A stretch of DNA of 54,882 bases, from the NCBI GenBank assembly GCA_049511715.1, contig JBEKXU010000019.1, forward strand, positions 1 through 54,882, read 5' to 3'. The notes beneath the pieces are model-generated. The model ran no database searches. It worked only from the letters and a program-made list of their open reading frames with translations, and was not told the origin of the DNA. Position 1 is the first letter of the stretch; every line of letters starts with the position of its first letter. The translations under genes were made by a program, and so were the position numbers. The DNA comes from JBEKHT01 sp049511715. Lineage in GTDB: Bacteria > Chloroflexota > Anaerolineae > Anaerolineales > RBG-16-64-43. Positions 43,792 to 53,201 of the stretch are shown here, piece after piece.

Positions 43792-44820
43792 ATGAGCATC
43801 TCGCACAGGGAAAGGATGGAGCTCGCCCTTTCGGGGGCGAGGTCCGAGGAAACGCCGATCGCCCTTTGGCGGCACTTCCCGGTGGAAGATCAGGATCCCC
43901 ACGACCTGGCGGAGGCGATCCTGCGCTTTCAGCTGGAATTCGACTTCGACTTGGTGAAAGTGACCCCAGCCTCCAGCTTCAGTGTGCGCGATTGGGGCGT
44001 TGAGGACGTTTGGGAGGGAGATCCTGAGGGGACGCGGAAGTACGTGCGGAGGGTGGTCGAGAAACCGACGGGCTGGTCCAAGCTTCGCCCCCTAGACTCG
44101 GGCCGGGGCGCGTTGGCAAAGCAGCTGAAGTGTTTGGGGGAAATCAAGGCGCGGCTGGGGAGAGAAACCCCGGTGCTTCAAACGATTTTCAATCCTTTGG
44201 CCCAGGCGCGGCACTTGGCGGGAGACGAAGTTCTTATCGAGCACCTTCGCCGGTGGCCGGATGCGGTTCTGGAAGGACTGGAGAGAATCACGGCTTCGAC
44301 CGAGAAATTCGTCGCCGCCTGTCTGGAACAGTCAGAGGATGGGATCTTCTTCGCAGTTCAGCATGCTTCTCGCCGCCTGCTCTCGCCGGAGGAGTACCGC
44401 CAATTCGGGAGGCCCTTCGATCTTCGGGTTCTGAGAGCTGCCCAGGGAGGCTGGCTCAACCTGCTGCACCTTCATGGCGATGCGGTCCTATTTGAACAGC
44501 TCTGTGACTATCCGGTGCAGGTGATCAACTGGCACGACCGCGAGACGTTCCCTCCGCTGAAAGAGGGCCACAAACTCTCGGGGAAGGTTGTCTGCGGCGG
44601 GTTGAGACAGTGGACCACGATGGTTTGCGGGAACCCGGAGCGCGTGCGGGATGAGGCCGCCAACGCGGTTCACCAGATGGCGGGACGGAACCTGATTCTG
44701 GGGACAGGTTGTGTCTGCCCGGTCGTGACCCCCTGGCTGAACTTGCGGGCCGCGGTAGATTATGCCCGAATGCAAGCGCCTTCCCAGAAATCGAAGAAGG
44801 CGGCTTCTGCTCCGCGATAG
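43792..44820 (+). CDS. Uroporphyrinogen decarboxylase-family protein
   Basis: 342 residues from ATG 43792 (AGGAGG eight bases upstream). UroD-barrel features: IALWRHFPVEDQD near the N-terminus, FDFDLVKVTPASSFSVRDWG, LNLLHLHGD, INWHDRETFPPLKEG, VCGGLRQWTTMVCGNPERV and the C-terminal GCVCPVVTPWLNLRAAVDYA. The N-terminal arginine-rich loop of true HemE is not evident. Members outside heme synthesis include corrinoid-dependent methyltransferases and O-demethylases, so a non-heme role is likely. No corrinoid protein is seen nearby. Confidence 0.85.
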   Translation: MSISHRERMELALSGARSEETPIALWRHFPVEDQDPHDLAEAILRFQLEFDFDLVKVTPASSFSVRDWGVEDVWEGDPEGTRKYVRRVVEKPTGWSKLRPLDSGRGALAKQLKCLGEIKARLGRETPVLQTIFNPLAQARHLAGDEVLIEHLRRWPDAVLEGLERITASTEKFVAACLEQSEDGIFFAVQHASRRLLSPEEYRQFGRPFDLRVLRAAQGGWLNLLHLHGDAVLFEQLCDYPVQVINWHDRETFPPLKEGHKLSGKVVCGGLRQWTTMVCGNPERVRDEAANAVHQMAGRNLILGTGCVCPVVTPWLNLRAAVDYARMQAPSQKSKKAASAPR

Positions 44821-44911
44821 CGGGCTTCCTGGCGCTGGGCTGATCTTCGCAGATAGTGACGAAGGGCTGGCGAGGCGGCGATGAGAATGGGCGAGCTTCT
44901 TTGAACTGGGG

Positions 44912-46429
44912 ATGCATGAATTGGTCTGGATGCGGATCGCAATTTCAGCCTTTGTCGTGAATCAGCTGGCCCTCGGATTCCGCCCCATCACGGGCGGAGA
45001 GCCGAGCGGGAGTCGTACGGGCTTCGGGGGGCCGATTCCCGAGGCGATTTCCATCACGTCCGATTCCGCGGGCCAGGGGGAAGAGCCAGCGGGCTGCAAA
45101 GAACCCAGCAACGACTACTCGCGAGTTAAGATCAATGGATTCTGGCTGGATGAACGCACCTACGAAATGCTGGAGTATGCCTACTCCTTGTACGGCGGGC
45201 CGATTGACATCCGTGGGCCGGCCATCACCCAGGGCAGCTGGAGCAACAACGGCCCCGAGTCCTTTGGGACTCACCTGGGCGGAGGGGCCGTGGATCTTTC
45301 CGTCATCCGTCCCGGGGGAACCGATGTGCTCTACACGGAAATCGAACCTCTCATCCGGGCGTTGCGCACGGCCGGATTTGCCGCCTGGCTCCGCGAGCCA
45401 GGTGAGCTGGGCCCTGGTTCGCCCATCCACATTCACGCGATCGCGATTGGCGACCGCGAACTATCCCCCGAGGCTGCGGCCCAACTGACCGGCAAGTATG
45501 GATACTTCCGGGGATTCACTGGGGTGCCCACCGATGATGGGATCCCGATCCCCGACCACGATGGCGGTCTGGTCTTGTGCAGCTGGATGGTGCAAACCGG
45601 CTATCGCGACCTGCGCCAGGTCTCGAGTCAAGGCCTTGTGGGATGGCCGCAGCCCGGTTGGCAGCTTCGACTTCCGCTGGTGGCCTCATCCTTCATCACC
45701 TCCAGCGAAATTCAGACGGTGACCCTGGCTCGCAGTCTTCACTTCTTGGCAGACAACGACGAAGACCCCTCGAACATGTGCGGGCCCCTGGCCGCGGCCA
45801 TCCTGGGGGAGGCCGGCCTGCTGCCGTTGGAGCCAGGACCATCGCAGAACCTCAAGAGCTATTGGCTCGCCAATCCGAACACGAATGGCAGGCCGTGGTC
45901 TCTCTTTTTATCCCGAGATTACCAGGTCTTCCGATTCAAGACTCCCGTCAATCGCTTCGACTTTTCGGTCTGGCCGCTGCGGGCCGGGGACTTTGTGTAC
46001 ACCCATGCAGGCTGGGGCACATACGACCACATGTTTGTGGTCACCGAGGTGGATGGGGCAGGGAGGGCGTACACCGTCACCAACGAACGTCAGTCGGATG
46101 GCGGGTTCCTGGTGCAGCGCGTGTTGCTCTATGACCCCACCCAACCCGGTGTCGGCGCTCTTCGCAAGGATTGGGTCGACAATCCCAAGGTCGGCACGAC
46201 CGGCTTGGGCGGGTTTGAGGTCCTTCGGCGGCGGGGACTGAGCCTGCCGCCAGGCACGCCGTACGAGTACCGAGTGGAGCCGGGAGATACCCTGGCGGCG
46301 ATGAGCTTCACCTTCTCTTCCAGCGTTGCGGCTGTCATGACCGCCAATCCTGGAGTAGACTTGACCCGCCTCCAGGCGGGTCAGTTCCTGATCATTCCCG
46401 TCGGCCCGGCAGGGGGCTCCGGGAGTTGA
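44912..46429 (+). CDS. Exported three-part wall hydrolase: M15-like, cysteine-peptidase-like, LysM
   Basis: 505 residues. A short hydrophobic N-terminus (about 8-22) is a weak signal or anchor. Residues 75-185 carry GTHLGGGAVD (119-128), the SxHxxGxAxD zinc motif of VanY/M15 D,D-carboxypeptidases, with H121 and D128; HIH at 173-175 may supply the third ligand. Residues 265-420 carry NMCGPLAAAIL (C290) and a GDFVYTHAGWGTYDHMFVV block (H373), resembling a C39/CHAP-like cysteine peptidase. A LysM domain (453-497) binds peptidoglycan. It probably trims the wall. Confidence 0.7.
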   Translation: MHELVWMRIAISAFVVNQLALGFRPITGGEPSGSRTGFGGPIPEAISITSDSAGQGEEPAGCKEPSNDYSRVKINGFWLDERTYEMLEYAYSLYGGPIDIRGPAITQGSWSNNGPESFGTHLGGGAVDLSVIRPGGTDVLYTEIEPLIRALRTAGFAAWLREPGELGPGSPIHIHAIAIGDRELSPEAAAQLTGKYGYFRGFTGVPTDDGIPIPDHDGGLVLCSWMVQTGYRDLRQVSSQGLVGWPQPGWQLRLPLVASSFITSSEIQTVTLARSLHFLADNDEDPSNMCGPLAAAILGEAGLLPLEPGPSQNLKSYWLANPNTNGRPWSLFLSRDYQVFRFKTPVNRFDFSVWPLRAGDFVYTHAGWGTYDHMFVVTEVDGAGRAYTVTNERQSDGGFLVQRVLLYDPTQPGVGALRKDWVDNPKVGTTGLGGFEVLRRRGLSLPPGTPYEYRVEPGDTLAAMSFTFSSSVAAVMTANPGVDLTRLQAGQFLIIPVGPAGGSGS

Positions 46430-46656
46430 GTGGCGGGAAGTAGGCCCCGGGGGGAGCTTGGGCAGGTGCAGCGCCCCAAAAGAGTTGGCTTGGTGCGTCG
46501 CCATTTGAAAGCAAACAGGAGCTGGCTCTCGGCGAGGGCTTCGCTTCGGCAGGGCTCGGGGGAGGGCTGGCTTCGCGGCGACGCGGCTGGAAAGAGCGGC
46601 ACAGCGTCGAATCAGCGGATCGCGGAGGGGAATCCAGGGTTATCCAGGAGGACCGG

Positions 46657-47541
46657 GTGACAGCCAAGATCATTGACGGAAAGGCCATTGCAGAACAGGT
46701 CCGCGGGGAGGTGGCTAACGAGGTAAGGGAAATGGTGGCGCAAGGGTTGCCCCGCCCTGGTCTGGCGACCGTGCTGGTCGGCGACGACCCGGCCTCAGTG
46801 AGCTACGTGCGCAGCAAGCAAAGGGCTTGTGCGGAGCTCGGGATCGAGTCTGTTGGACACCACCTGCCGGGAACGACATCGCAGGGTCAGCTTGAGGATC
46901 TCCTGGTGATGTTGAATGCCGATTCTCGGGTTAATGGAATCCTGGTCCAGTTGCCTCTCCCTTCCGGGCTGGACGAGGAACACGCACTCGGCATGATCAG
47001 CATCGAGAAGGACGTGGACGGGTTTCACCCCGTGAATGTGGGACGTCTGGCCATGAAGCGCAGAGACCCCGTGTTTGTGCCTTGCACGCCGGCGGGGGTG
47101 ATCGCTCTTCTGGAACGCTCGGGAGCGAAGCTTTCGGGGGCGCGAGCGGTTGTGCTGGGGCGCTCCAATATCGTCGGAATGCCGACGGCGCTGCTTCTGG
47201 TGCGGGAGAACGCCACGGTCACAATCTGCCATTCCAAGACGCTTAATTTGCCTGAGGTGGTGCGGCAGGCCGACGTTCTGGTCGTGGCCATCGGCAAGGC
47301 TCGTTTTGTGCGAGGCAGTTGGGTCAAGCCGGGGGCTTTCGTGATTGATGTGGGAATCAATCAGGTTGAGGATTCCTCCGCCAAGGGCGGCTATCGGCTG
47401 GTGGGCGACGTGGCCTTTGAAGAGGTCAAAGAGGTGGCGGGCGCGATTTCGCCGGTCCCCGGAGGGGTCGGCCCGATGACGATCGCCATGCTCATGAGGA
47501 ACACAGCCCGCGCGGCCCGGCGGGCACCAGGGCAGGGATAA
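46657..47541 (+). CDS. folD: Methylenetetrahydrofolate dehydrogenase/cyclohydrolase
   Basis: 294 residues from GTG 46657 with AGGAGG five bases upstream. Signatures: SYVRSKQRACAELGI (catalytic lysine), GILVQLPLPSGLD, KDVDGFHPVNVGRL, the NADP site VLGRSNIVGMP, and PVPGGVGPMTIAML. It interconverts methylene-, methenyl- and formyl-tetrahydrofolate. In this setting it could handle one-carbon units released in purine breakdown, but it is also a housekeeping enzyme. Confidence 0.95.
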   Translation: MTAKIIDGKAIAEQVRGEVANEVREMVAQGLPRPGLATVLVGDDPASVSYVRSKQRACAELGIESVGHHLPGTTSQGQLEDLLVMLNADSRVNGILVQLPLPSGLDEEHALGMISIEKDVDGFHPVNVGRLAMKRRDPVFVPCTPAGVIALLERSGAKLSGARAVVLGRSNIVGMPTALLLVRENATVTICHSKTLNLPEVVRQADVLVVAIGKARFVRGSWVKPGAFVIDVGINQVEDSSAKGGYRLVGDVAFEEVKEVAGAISPVPGGVGPMTIAMLMRNTARAARRAPGQG

Positions 47542-47696
47542 CTCTCTCCCCTCCAGAGGAAGGGCGCGGCCGGAGGCCGGAGAAGGTCGCGTCATGAGGC
47601 TCGAGAGGAGCAGGGCCAGAGGACAAACAGGGAAGGCCCCCACGCCCCTCTGCGGAGGCCTCCTCGAGTATACGAGGGCGCCTGAGGTAGCCAAAT

Positions 47697-49061
47697 ATGA
47701 CCACGATGCTGGTACGGCATGCGGACGTCCTGGTGACGATGGATGCGGACCGCCGCGAGATCCGGGACGGCGGAATGTTCATTCGGGATGGCTGGATTGA
47801 GGGGGTCGGCGCATCGCAGGATCTCCCCTCGACCGCCGACGAGACTCTTGACCTGGGGGGCCGCGTGGTGGTCCCGGGACTGGTGAACGCTCATCATCAT
47901 CTTTACCAGACCCTGACCCGGGCCGTTCCAGCCGCCCAAGATGTGGACCTTTTCCATTGGCTGAAAACTCTCTACCCGATCTGGGCTCGGCTTACCCCGG
48001 AAGCGATCCGGGTCTCGACACAGGTGGGACTCGCGGAGCTCGCGTTGTCGGGCTGCACGACGGCCAGTGACCATCTATATCTCTTCCCCAATGGGGCCCG
48101 CCTGGACGATGAGATTGAGGCAGCCTCGCCGGTTGGGTTGCGTTTCCACGCTTGCCGGGGCTCGATGAGCCTGGGGGAGTCGCAGGGGGGCCTGCCTCCC
48201 GATCGAGTCATCGAAAAGGAAGAGGCCATTCTGAGGGATACCCAACGCCTGATCGAAGCCTATCACGACCCGCGACCGGGAGCTATGCTGAGAATCGTTG
48301 TGGCCCCCTGCTCCCCGTTTTCGGTCACCGCCGATCTGATGCGGGAGGCGGCGGCCCTGGCGCGCTCGGCAGGCGCCAGGCTGCATACGCACCTGGCCGA
48401 GACCTTGGACGAGGAGCGTTTCTGCTTGGAACGGTTCGGGCTCCGGCCTGTGGATTATGCCGAGCAACTCACTTGGTTGGGCGACGATGTGTGGTTTGCT
48501 CACGGGGTCCACGTCAATCGCGAGGAGGCAGCGCGTCTCGGACGGTCCGGAACCGGAATAGCCCACTGTCCCTCGTCGAACATGCGCCTGGCCTCGGGGA
48601 TTGCCCCTGTCAGGGAGTACCTGAAGTGCGGTGTGAAGCTGGGCCTGGGAGTCGACGGTTCCGCCAGCAATGACAGTTCTCATCTCCTGGCGGAGGCCCG
48701 CCAGGCGATGCTGCTAGCACGCCTTTCGGCTGCCGCTCAGGAGTCTCCCGGGCCGTTGCTGAGCGCCCGCCAGGCCCTGGAGCTGGCCACGCGGGGGGGG
48801 GCGGAGGTCCTGGGTCGATCGGACATCGGACAACTGGCTTCAGGCCGTTGCGCGGATTTTGCGGCCTTTCGACTGGACCGCTTGGACTATGCGGGCGCGC
48901 TACACGATCCTGTCGCAGCTTTGGTTTTTTGCTCCCCGGCTCAAGCGGATGTGTCTGTCGTTAACGGCCGGTTTGTGGTCAAGGAGGGCCGTCTGGCCAC
49001 TTTGGATCTGGGACCGCTTGTGGAGAGGCACAATCGAATCGCTGCCGAACTGTGCGGATAG
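47697..49061 (+). CDS. 8-oxoguanine deaminase-type amidohydrolase
   Basis: 454 residues. Metal-dependent amidohydrolase: H66-H68 in GLVNAHHHLYQT, HTHLAET, FAHGVHVN, AHCPSSNMRLASG and GLGVDGSASNDSS. The segment after the first histidines (TRAVPAAQDVDLFHWLKTLYPIWARLTPEA) is typical of the 8-oxoguanine deaminase / AtzB-like group within the SsnA/guanine deaminase superfamily. It would deaminate an oxidised or ordinary guanine-type base. It lies four bases before the adenine deaminase region. Other aminohydrolase substrates remain possible. Confidence 0.8.
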   Translation: MTTMLVRHADVLVTMDADRREIRDGGMFIRDGWIEGVGASQDLPSTADETLDLGGRVVVPGLVNAHHHLYQTLTRAVPAAQDVDLFHWLKTLYPIWARLTPEAIRVSTQVGLAELALSGCTTASDHLYLFPNGARLDDEIEAASPVGLRFHACRGSMSLGESQGGLPPDRVIEKEEAILRDTQRLIEAYHDPRPGAMLRIVVAPCSPFSVTADLMREAAALARSAGARLHTHLAETLDEERFCLERFGLRPVDYAEQLTWLGDDVWFAHGVHVNREEAARLGRSGTGIAHCPSSNMRLASGIAPVREYLKCGVKLGLGVDGSASNDSSHLLAEARQAMLLARLSAAAQESPGPLLSARQALELATRGGAEVLGRSDIGQLASGRCADFAAFRLDRLDYAGALHDPVAALVFCSPAQADVSVVNGRFVVKEGRLATLDLGPLVERHNRIAAELCG

Positions 49062-49082
49062 TTTTTGCTGAGGAGCAGGGCG

Positions 49083-50864
49083 ATGAGCGATGAATTGTCT
49101 TCGCGGCGGCTCGTGGATTGCGCCATGGGCCGACTTCCGGCCGACCTCTTGATTCGGGGGGGCCGCTGGGTGTCGGTCCAATCCGGGGAAATCATTCCCG
49201 GCACCGATGTTGCCGTCTTGGGGACTCGCATAGCCTACGTCGGGTCGGATGCGAGCCATTGCGCTGGGCCCAAAACTCAGCTCATCGAGGCTCAAGGGCG
49301 GTTCCTCGTTCCCGGTTTGATCGATGGCCATGTCCACGTCGAATCGGGAATGGTCACCATCAGCGGGTTCGTGAATGCGGTTCTTCCCCACGGCACAACC
49401 GGGATGATGATCGACCCCCACGAGATTGCCAACGTCTTTGGACTACAAGGCGTTCGCCTGATGGTCGATGAGGCGGCTGTCCAACCCATTCATGTTTGGG
49501 TCCAGGTTCCTTCCTGCGTGCCCTCCGCTCCTGGGATGGAAACCCCCGGGGCCAGCATGGGCCCCTATGAAATCGCGGAGGCTCTGACCTGGCCCGGGAT
49601 TATCGGGCTTGGCGAGGTCATGAACTTCCCGGCCGTCGTGAACGGCGACGAGAAGATTCATGCCGAAATGGAGGCGGCACGCCGTGCGGGCAAAGTGATT
49701 GGCGGCCATTATCCATCCCTGGACCTCAAGCTCCCGTTCCATGGCTATGTGGCGGGGGGACCCGAGGATGACCACGAGGGGACCCGGGCGGAGGATGCCG
49801 TGGCCCGGGTGCGGCAGGGAATGCGTGCGATGCTGCGCTACGGATCGGCCTGGCATGACGTCGAGGCCCAGGTCAAAGCCGTCACCGAGCAGAATCTGGA
49901 TCCTCGGCACTTCGTTCTGGTCACCGACGATTCGCATGCGGGAACCCTGGTGGGAGAGGGCCATATGGACCGGGTGGTTCGGCACGCAGTCAAGTGCGGC
50001 CTGTCCCCCCTGGTCGCCCTGCAGATGGCGACGCTCAATGCCGCAGAGCACTTTGGCGTCAGCCGGGAGATCGGGGAGATTGCGCCCGGGAGATATGCCG
50101 ATATCCTGCTCGTGGGGGATCTTGAGACCCTGGATGTGCAGCTGGTTATCGCAAAAGGCGTTCGGGCGGCTGAGGGGGGCCGGATGGTCCTGCCTCCGTC
50201 CCGATTCCGGCATCCAGCGAAGTATCGCCATTCCGTCCATCTCGTCCGCGATCTGGTCCCGGAGGATTTCACGGTGCGCTCACGCGCGGAGACCGTCACG
50301 GAAGCCCATGTCATTGGCGTCCTTGAGAATGAAGCAGGTACGCGCCACTTGCATATATCCCTGCCTGTTCAGCAGGGCGTGGTTCAGATCCGCCCGGACG
50401 GCGAAGTCGCCAAGGTCGGCTTGGTGGAGCGTCACCATCGCACGGGAAGAATCCAGGTGGGATTCGTTCAGGGCTTCGGCTTCAACGTCCCCTGCGCGGT
50501 TGCCTCGACCGTCGCCCATGACTGCCACCACCTTCTGGTCGTCGGCACAGAGGACTCGCAGATGGCGATGGCGGCGAACGCCGTGGCCAAGCTGGGGGGC
50601 GGAATCCTCGTGGTTCGAGAAGGGAAGGTCCGGGCCGCGGTAGAACTCCCCATTGCCGGCCTCATGTCGGAGGAACCTGCCAGCGTCGTCGCCCAGAAGA
50701 TGTCGGCCGTCCTGGAGGAGTTTCGGGCCTGCGGTTGCCAAATGAGCAATGCTAACATGCAGCTCAGCCTCCTGGCCCTGGTAGTGATCCCTGAGTTGCG
50801 CATCTCGGATCTGGGCCTGGTGGATGTGGAACGGTTTGAATTCGTCCCTGCGGTGGAAGCCTAG
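49083..50864 (+). CDS. ade: Adenine deaminase
   Basis: 593 residues from ATG 49083 (GAGGAG upstream). Family features: GLIDGHVHVESGMV (metal HxH), GTTGMMIDPHEIANVFG, GLGEVMNFP, KVIGGHYPSLD, LVTDDSHAGTL and the C-terminal ASTVAHDCHHLLVVG. It converts adenine to hypoxanthine and ammonia. It feeds the xanthine dehydrogenase-type enzymes upstream and could use the adenine released by MtnP. Confidence 0.93.
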   Translation: MSDELSSRRLVDCAMGRLPADLLIRGGRWVSVQSGEIIPGTDVAVLGTRIAYVGSDASHCAGPKTQLIEAQGRFLVPGLIDGHVHVESGMVTISGFVNAVLPHGTTGMMIDPHEIANVFGLQGVRLMVDEAAVQPIHVWVQVPSCVPSAPGMETPGASMGPYEIAEALTWPGIIGLGEVMNFPAVVNGDEKIHAEMEAARRAGKVIGGHYPSLDLKLPFHGYVAGGPEDDHEGTRAEDAVARVRQGMRAMLRYGSAWHDVEAQVKAVTEQNLDPRHFVLVTDDSHAGTLVGEGHMDRVVRHAVKCGLSPLVALQMATLNAAEHFGVSREIGEIAPGRYADILLVGDLETLDVQLVIAKGVRAAEGGRMVLPPSRFRHPAKYRHSVHLVRDLVPEDFTVRSRAETVTEAHVIGVLENEAGTRHLHISLPVQQGVVQIRPDGEVAKVGLVERHHRTGRIQVGFVQGFGFNVPCAVASTVAHDCHHLLVVGTEDSQMAMAANAVAKLGGGILVVREGKVRAAVELPIAGLMSEEPASVVAQKMSAVLEEFRACGCQMSNANMQLSLLALVVIPELRISDLGLVDVERFEFVPAVEA

Positions 50865-51011
50865 AGGGAGATCTGCGCACAAGGGCCGAACCGGGCGAGG
50901 CCAGTCGCACCTGGGCTCAAAGAGGTAGGATTAAGAGCGGTCGGGGCAGGGGGAGGCCGATGGGGGCGTCTGGTCAAGTCGCTGGGCTCCCGCGTTTGCC
51001 GTGCTCTGCAT

Positions 51012-51122
51012 CCGTCGGCGGACCGAGGCCTGTCATCGCCGACGGGCCGGGGAGGATCAGCTTGGCGCGGGGAGCGCCAAGCGCCAGCGGATCTGGCGAA
51101 CGCGGTCGACCCGGTCGACCGC
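51012..51122 (+). promoter_or_regulatory. Three consecutive perfect inverted repeats before the carbamoyltransferase genes
   Basis: CCGTCGGCG (51012-51020) pairs with CGCCGACGG (51037-51045) across a 16-base loop. CTTGGCGC-GGGGA-GCGCCAAG (51061-51081) is an 8-bp hairpin. GCGGTCGACC-C-GGTCGACCGC (51102-51122) is a 21-base palindrome ending 39 bases before ATG 51162. The first two look like RNA stems; the last looks like a DNA operator. No U run follows, so simple termination is not indicated. Confidence 0.5.
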
Positions 51123-51161
51123 ACCGTTCTTGTGGATTCTCGAAGAAGAGGAGAGAACTCG

Positions 51162-52115
51162 ATGCGCAGTTTTCTTGGGCGCGACATCCTATCCCTGAAG
51201 GATTTCGAGCGGGAGGAGTTCTTCCGCGTTTTCCAGGTAGCCAAGGAGCTGGAGCCCATCGCTCGCGACCGGAGAAACAGCGACATGCTCAGTCACAAGA
51301 CGCTGGTCACGGCGTTCTACCAGCCCAGCACCCGTACGCGATTGGCCCACGAAGCGGCGATGCACCGCCTGGGAGGGCATGTGACGGGCTTTGCCGATGC
51401 CAAGATGACGCGGGCTGGGGACTTTTACCAAGAGTCCATCAAAGATACGGTCAAGATGCTCGAATTCTATGGGGATGTGATCGTCATGCGCCACTTTCAA
51501 CAGGGAGCCCCGCACGAAGCGGCGCGCTGGGCATCCATCCCGGTGATCAACGGCGGCGACGGCTGGGGAGAGCACCCGACCCAGATCTTGACGGACCTGT
51601 ATACCGTCCTGCAGGAAAAAGGCCGAATTGACGGCCTGACCTGGCTGGCGGTGGGCGACATGCGGATGCGCACGATGCACTCGCTGGCGTATGCTTTGAC
51701 TCAGTTTGACTGCCCAATCACTTTCGTGGCCCCGCCCGAGATGACCCTCACCCAGGAGTTCAAGGATGAACTGGAGAAGTACAGCCTGGACTTTGCCGAG
51801 GCGGACCACGTGGAGAAGGTGATCGGGAAAGCGGACGTGATCCTCGTGGAGCCCGTCGTGCAGCCGGACTACACCAAGTCGCGGGACGAGCGAACCGGTA
51901 GCGTAGGGCTCACTCCCAGCAACTACAAGATTACCCGCGAGTTGCTGTCCTCGAAGGCCAAATCCGATGCCATTCTGCTGCATTCTCTTCCGCGCATGGA
52001 CGAGATCCCAACCGATGTGGACATCACGCGCTGGTCGCGCTACTGGCAGGAGGCCTTCAACGGTGTGGTCGTGCGGATGGCTCTGCTCGCCCTGATCTTG
52101 GGCGCGGTCGAATAG
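51162..52115 (+). CDS. Aspartate carbamoyltransferase-like enzyme
   Basis: 317 residues from ATG 51162 (GGAG upstream). Carbamoyl-phosphate site PSTRTR (55-60) and HPTQ (138-141) are intact, as is HSLPRMDE (274-281). In E. coli PyrB the RVQKER segment holds the arginine and glutamine that contact aspartate; the aligned segment here is KSRDER (239-244), so both contact residues appear changed. Together with a second carbamoyltransferase and carbamate kinase downstream, this suggests a catabolic enzyme acting on another ureido compound. An ordinary PyrB cannot be excluded. Confidence 0.8.
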   Translation: MRSFLGRDILSLKDFEREEFFRVFQVAKELEPIARDRRNSDMLSHKTLVTAFYQPSTRTRLAHEAAMHRLGGHVTGFADAKMTRAGDFYQESIKDTVKMLEFYGDVIVMRHFQQGAPHEAARWASIPVINGGDGWGEHPTQILTDLYTVLQEKGRIDGLTWLAVGDMRMRTMHSLAYALTQFDCPITFVAPPEMTLTQEFKDELEKYSLDFAEADHVEKVIGKADVILVEPVVQPDYTKSRDERTGSVGLTPSNYKITRELLSSKAKSDAILLHSLPRMDEIPTDVDITRWSRYWQEAFNGVVVRMALLALILGAVE

Positions 52116-52211
52116 CACCCGGGGGCCGGCCGGGGGTCCTCAGCACCTGCCCGTCCCGCGACGGGGAGAGCGCCACGTCGGCAATGTAATGGCGGTCCTG
52201 GAGGCAAGGCA

Positions 52212-53189
52212 ATGCAGACACACCTGAAGGGGCGCGATCTGATCAGCGATCTGGATTTCAGCAGGGAAGAGGTCGAAACCGTGCTGGACGTGGCCTTCGA
52301 CCTGAAGCGCAAGCGCGCGCTGGGCGAGCCTCATGCGCTCTTGCGGGACAAGGTCCTGGCCATGCTTTTCTTCTTCAGCAGCACGCGCACACGCGGATCC
52401 TTTGAGGCGGGGATGGCTCAGCTGGGTGGGCACGCGGCGTTCATTGAGAGCCGGACGACCCAGATTGCCCACGGGGACACGCCCAAGGAGATCGGCGAGA
52501 TCTTCGGACGCTATTTTGACGGCATTGCGATCCGGCATGTGGACTGGCAGGTTGGCAACGGCTATCTGAGGGAGGTGGCCCGCGCCTCCCGGGTGCCGGT
52601 GTTGAACATGCAGTGTGACATCTACCACCCGTTCCAGATTCTCGCAGACCTGATGACGATCTGGGAGAAGAAAGGACGGGATCTTCGTCGAAAGAAAATG
52701 GTGGTCTCTTGGGCCTATGCCGCCTCGTATCAAAAGCCGATCTCGGTACCTCAATCCCTCCTCCTGCAAATGCCGCGCTTTGGACTGGATGTGGTGCTGG
52801 CGCACCCTCCTGAGTTTCGCTTGATGCCAGAGATTGTCGACCAGGCCCGGGAGCAGGCCAAAAAATTCGGGACCGGCCTGGAAATCATGGATGACATGGA
52901 TGCGGCGTTCCAGAATGCCGACATCATCTATGCCAAGTCCTGGGGCGCGTTGGTCCACACCCCCGATCCGGAGGAGGGTGCTAGAATCATGAAAAAGTAC
53001 GCGCACTGGATCACCGACGAAAGAAGGATGGCCTTGGCCAAGGGGGATGCCATCTATATGCACCCGTTGCCGGCCGACCGCAATATCGAAGTGACGGATG
53101 CCGTCATCGACGGACCGCGTTCCGTCGTCTATGATGAGGCCGAGAATCGTCTGCATGCGCAGAAGGCGGCTATGGCGTTGACGATGTAG
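52212..53189 (+). CDS. YgeW-like carbamoyltransferase
   Basis: 325 residues. Carbamoyl-phosphate motifs SSTRTR (56-61), HPFQ (139-142) and HPLPADR (284-290). It shares with E. coli YgeW the segments QIAHGDT, NMQCDIYHP, WAYAASYQKPISVPQ (167-181) and AKSWG, which set that group apart from ornithine and aspartate enzymes. YgeW belongs to the E. coli purine/urate-induced gene cluster and its substrate is not firmly known. It is followed after 12 bases by carbamate kinase. Confidence 0.78.
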   Translation: MQTHLKGRDLISDLDFSREEVETVLDVAFDLKRKRALGEPHALLRDKVLAMLFFFSSTRTRGSFEAGMAQLGGHAAFIESRTTQIAHGDTPKEIGEIFGRYFDGIAIRHVDWQVGNGYLREVARASRVPVLNMQCDIYHPFQILADLMTIWEKKGRDLRRKKMVVSWAYAASYQKPISVPQSLLLQMPRFGLDVVLAHPPEFRLMPEIVDQAREQAKKFGTGLEIMDDMDAAFQNADIIYAKSWGALVHTPDPEEGARIMKKYAHWITDERRMALAKGDAIYMHPLPADRNIEVTDAVIDGPRSVVYDEAENRLHAQKAAMALTM

Positions 53190-53201
53190 GAAAGGGGGGC
53201 G

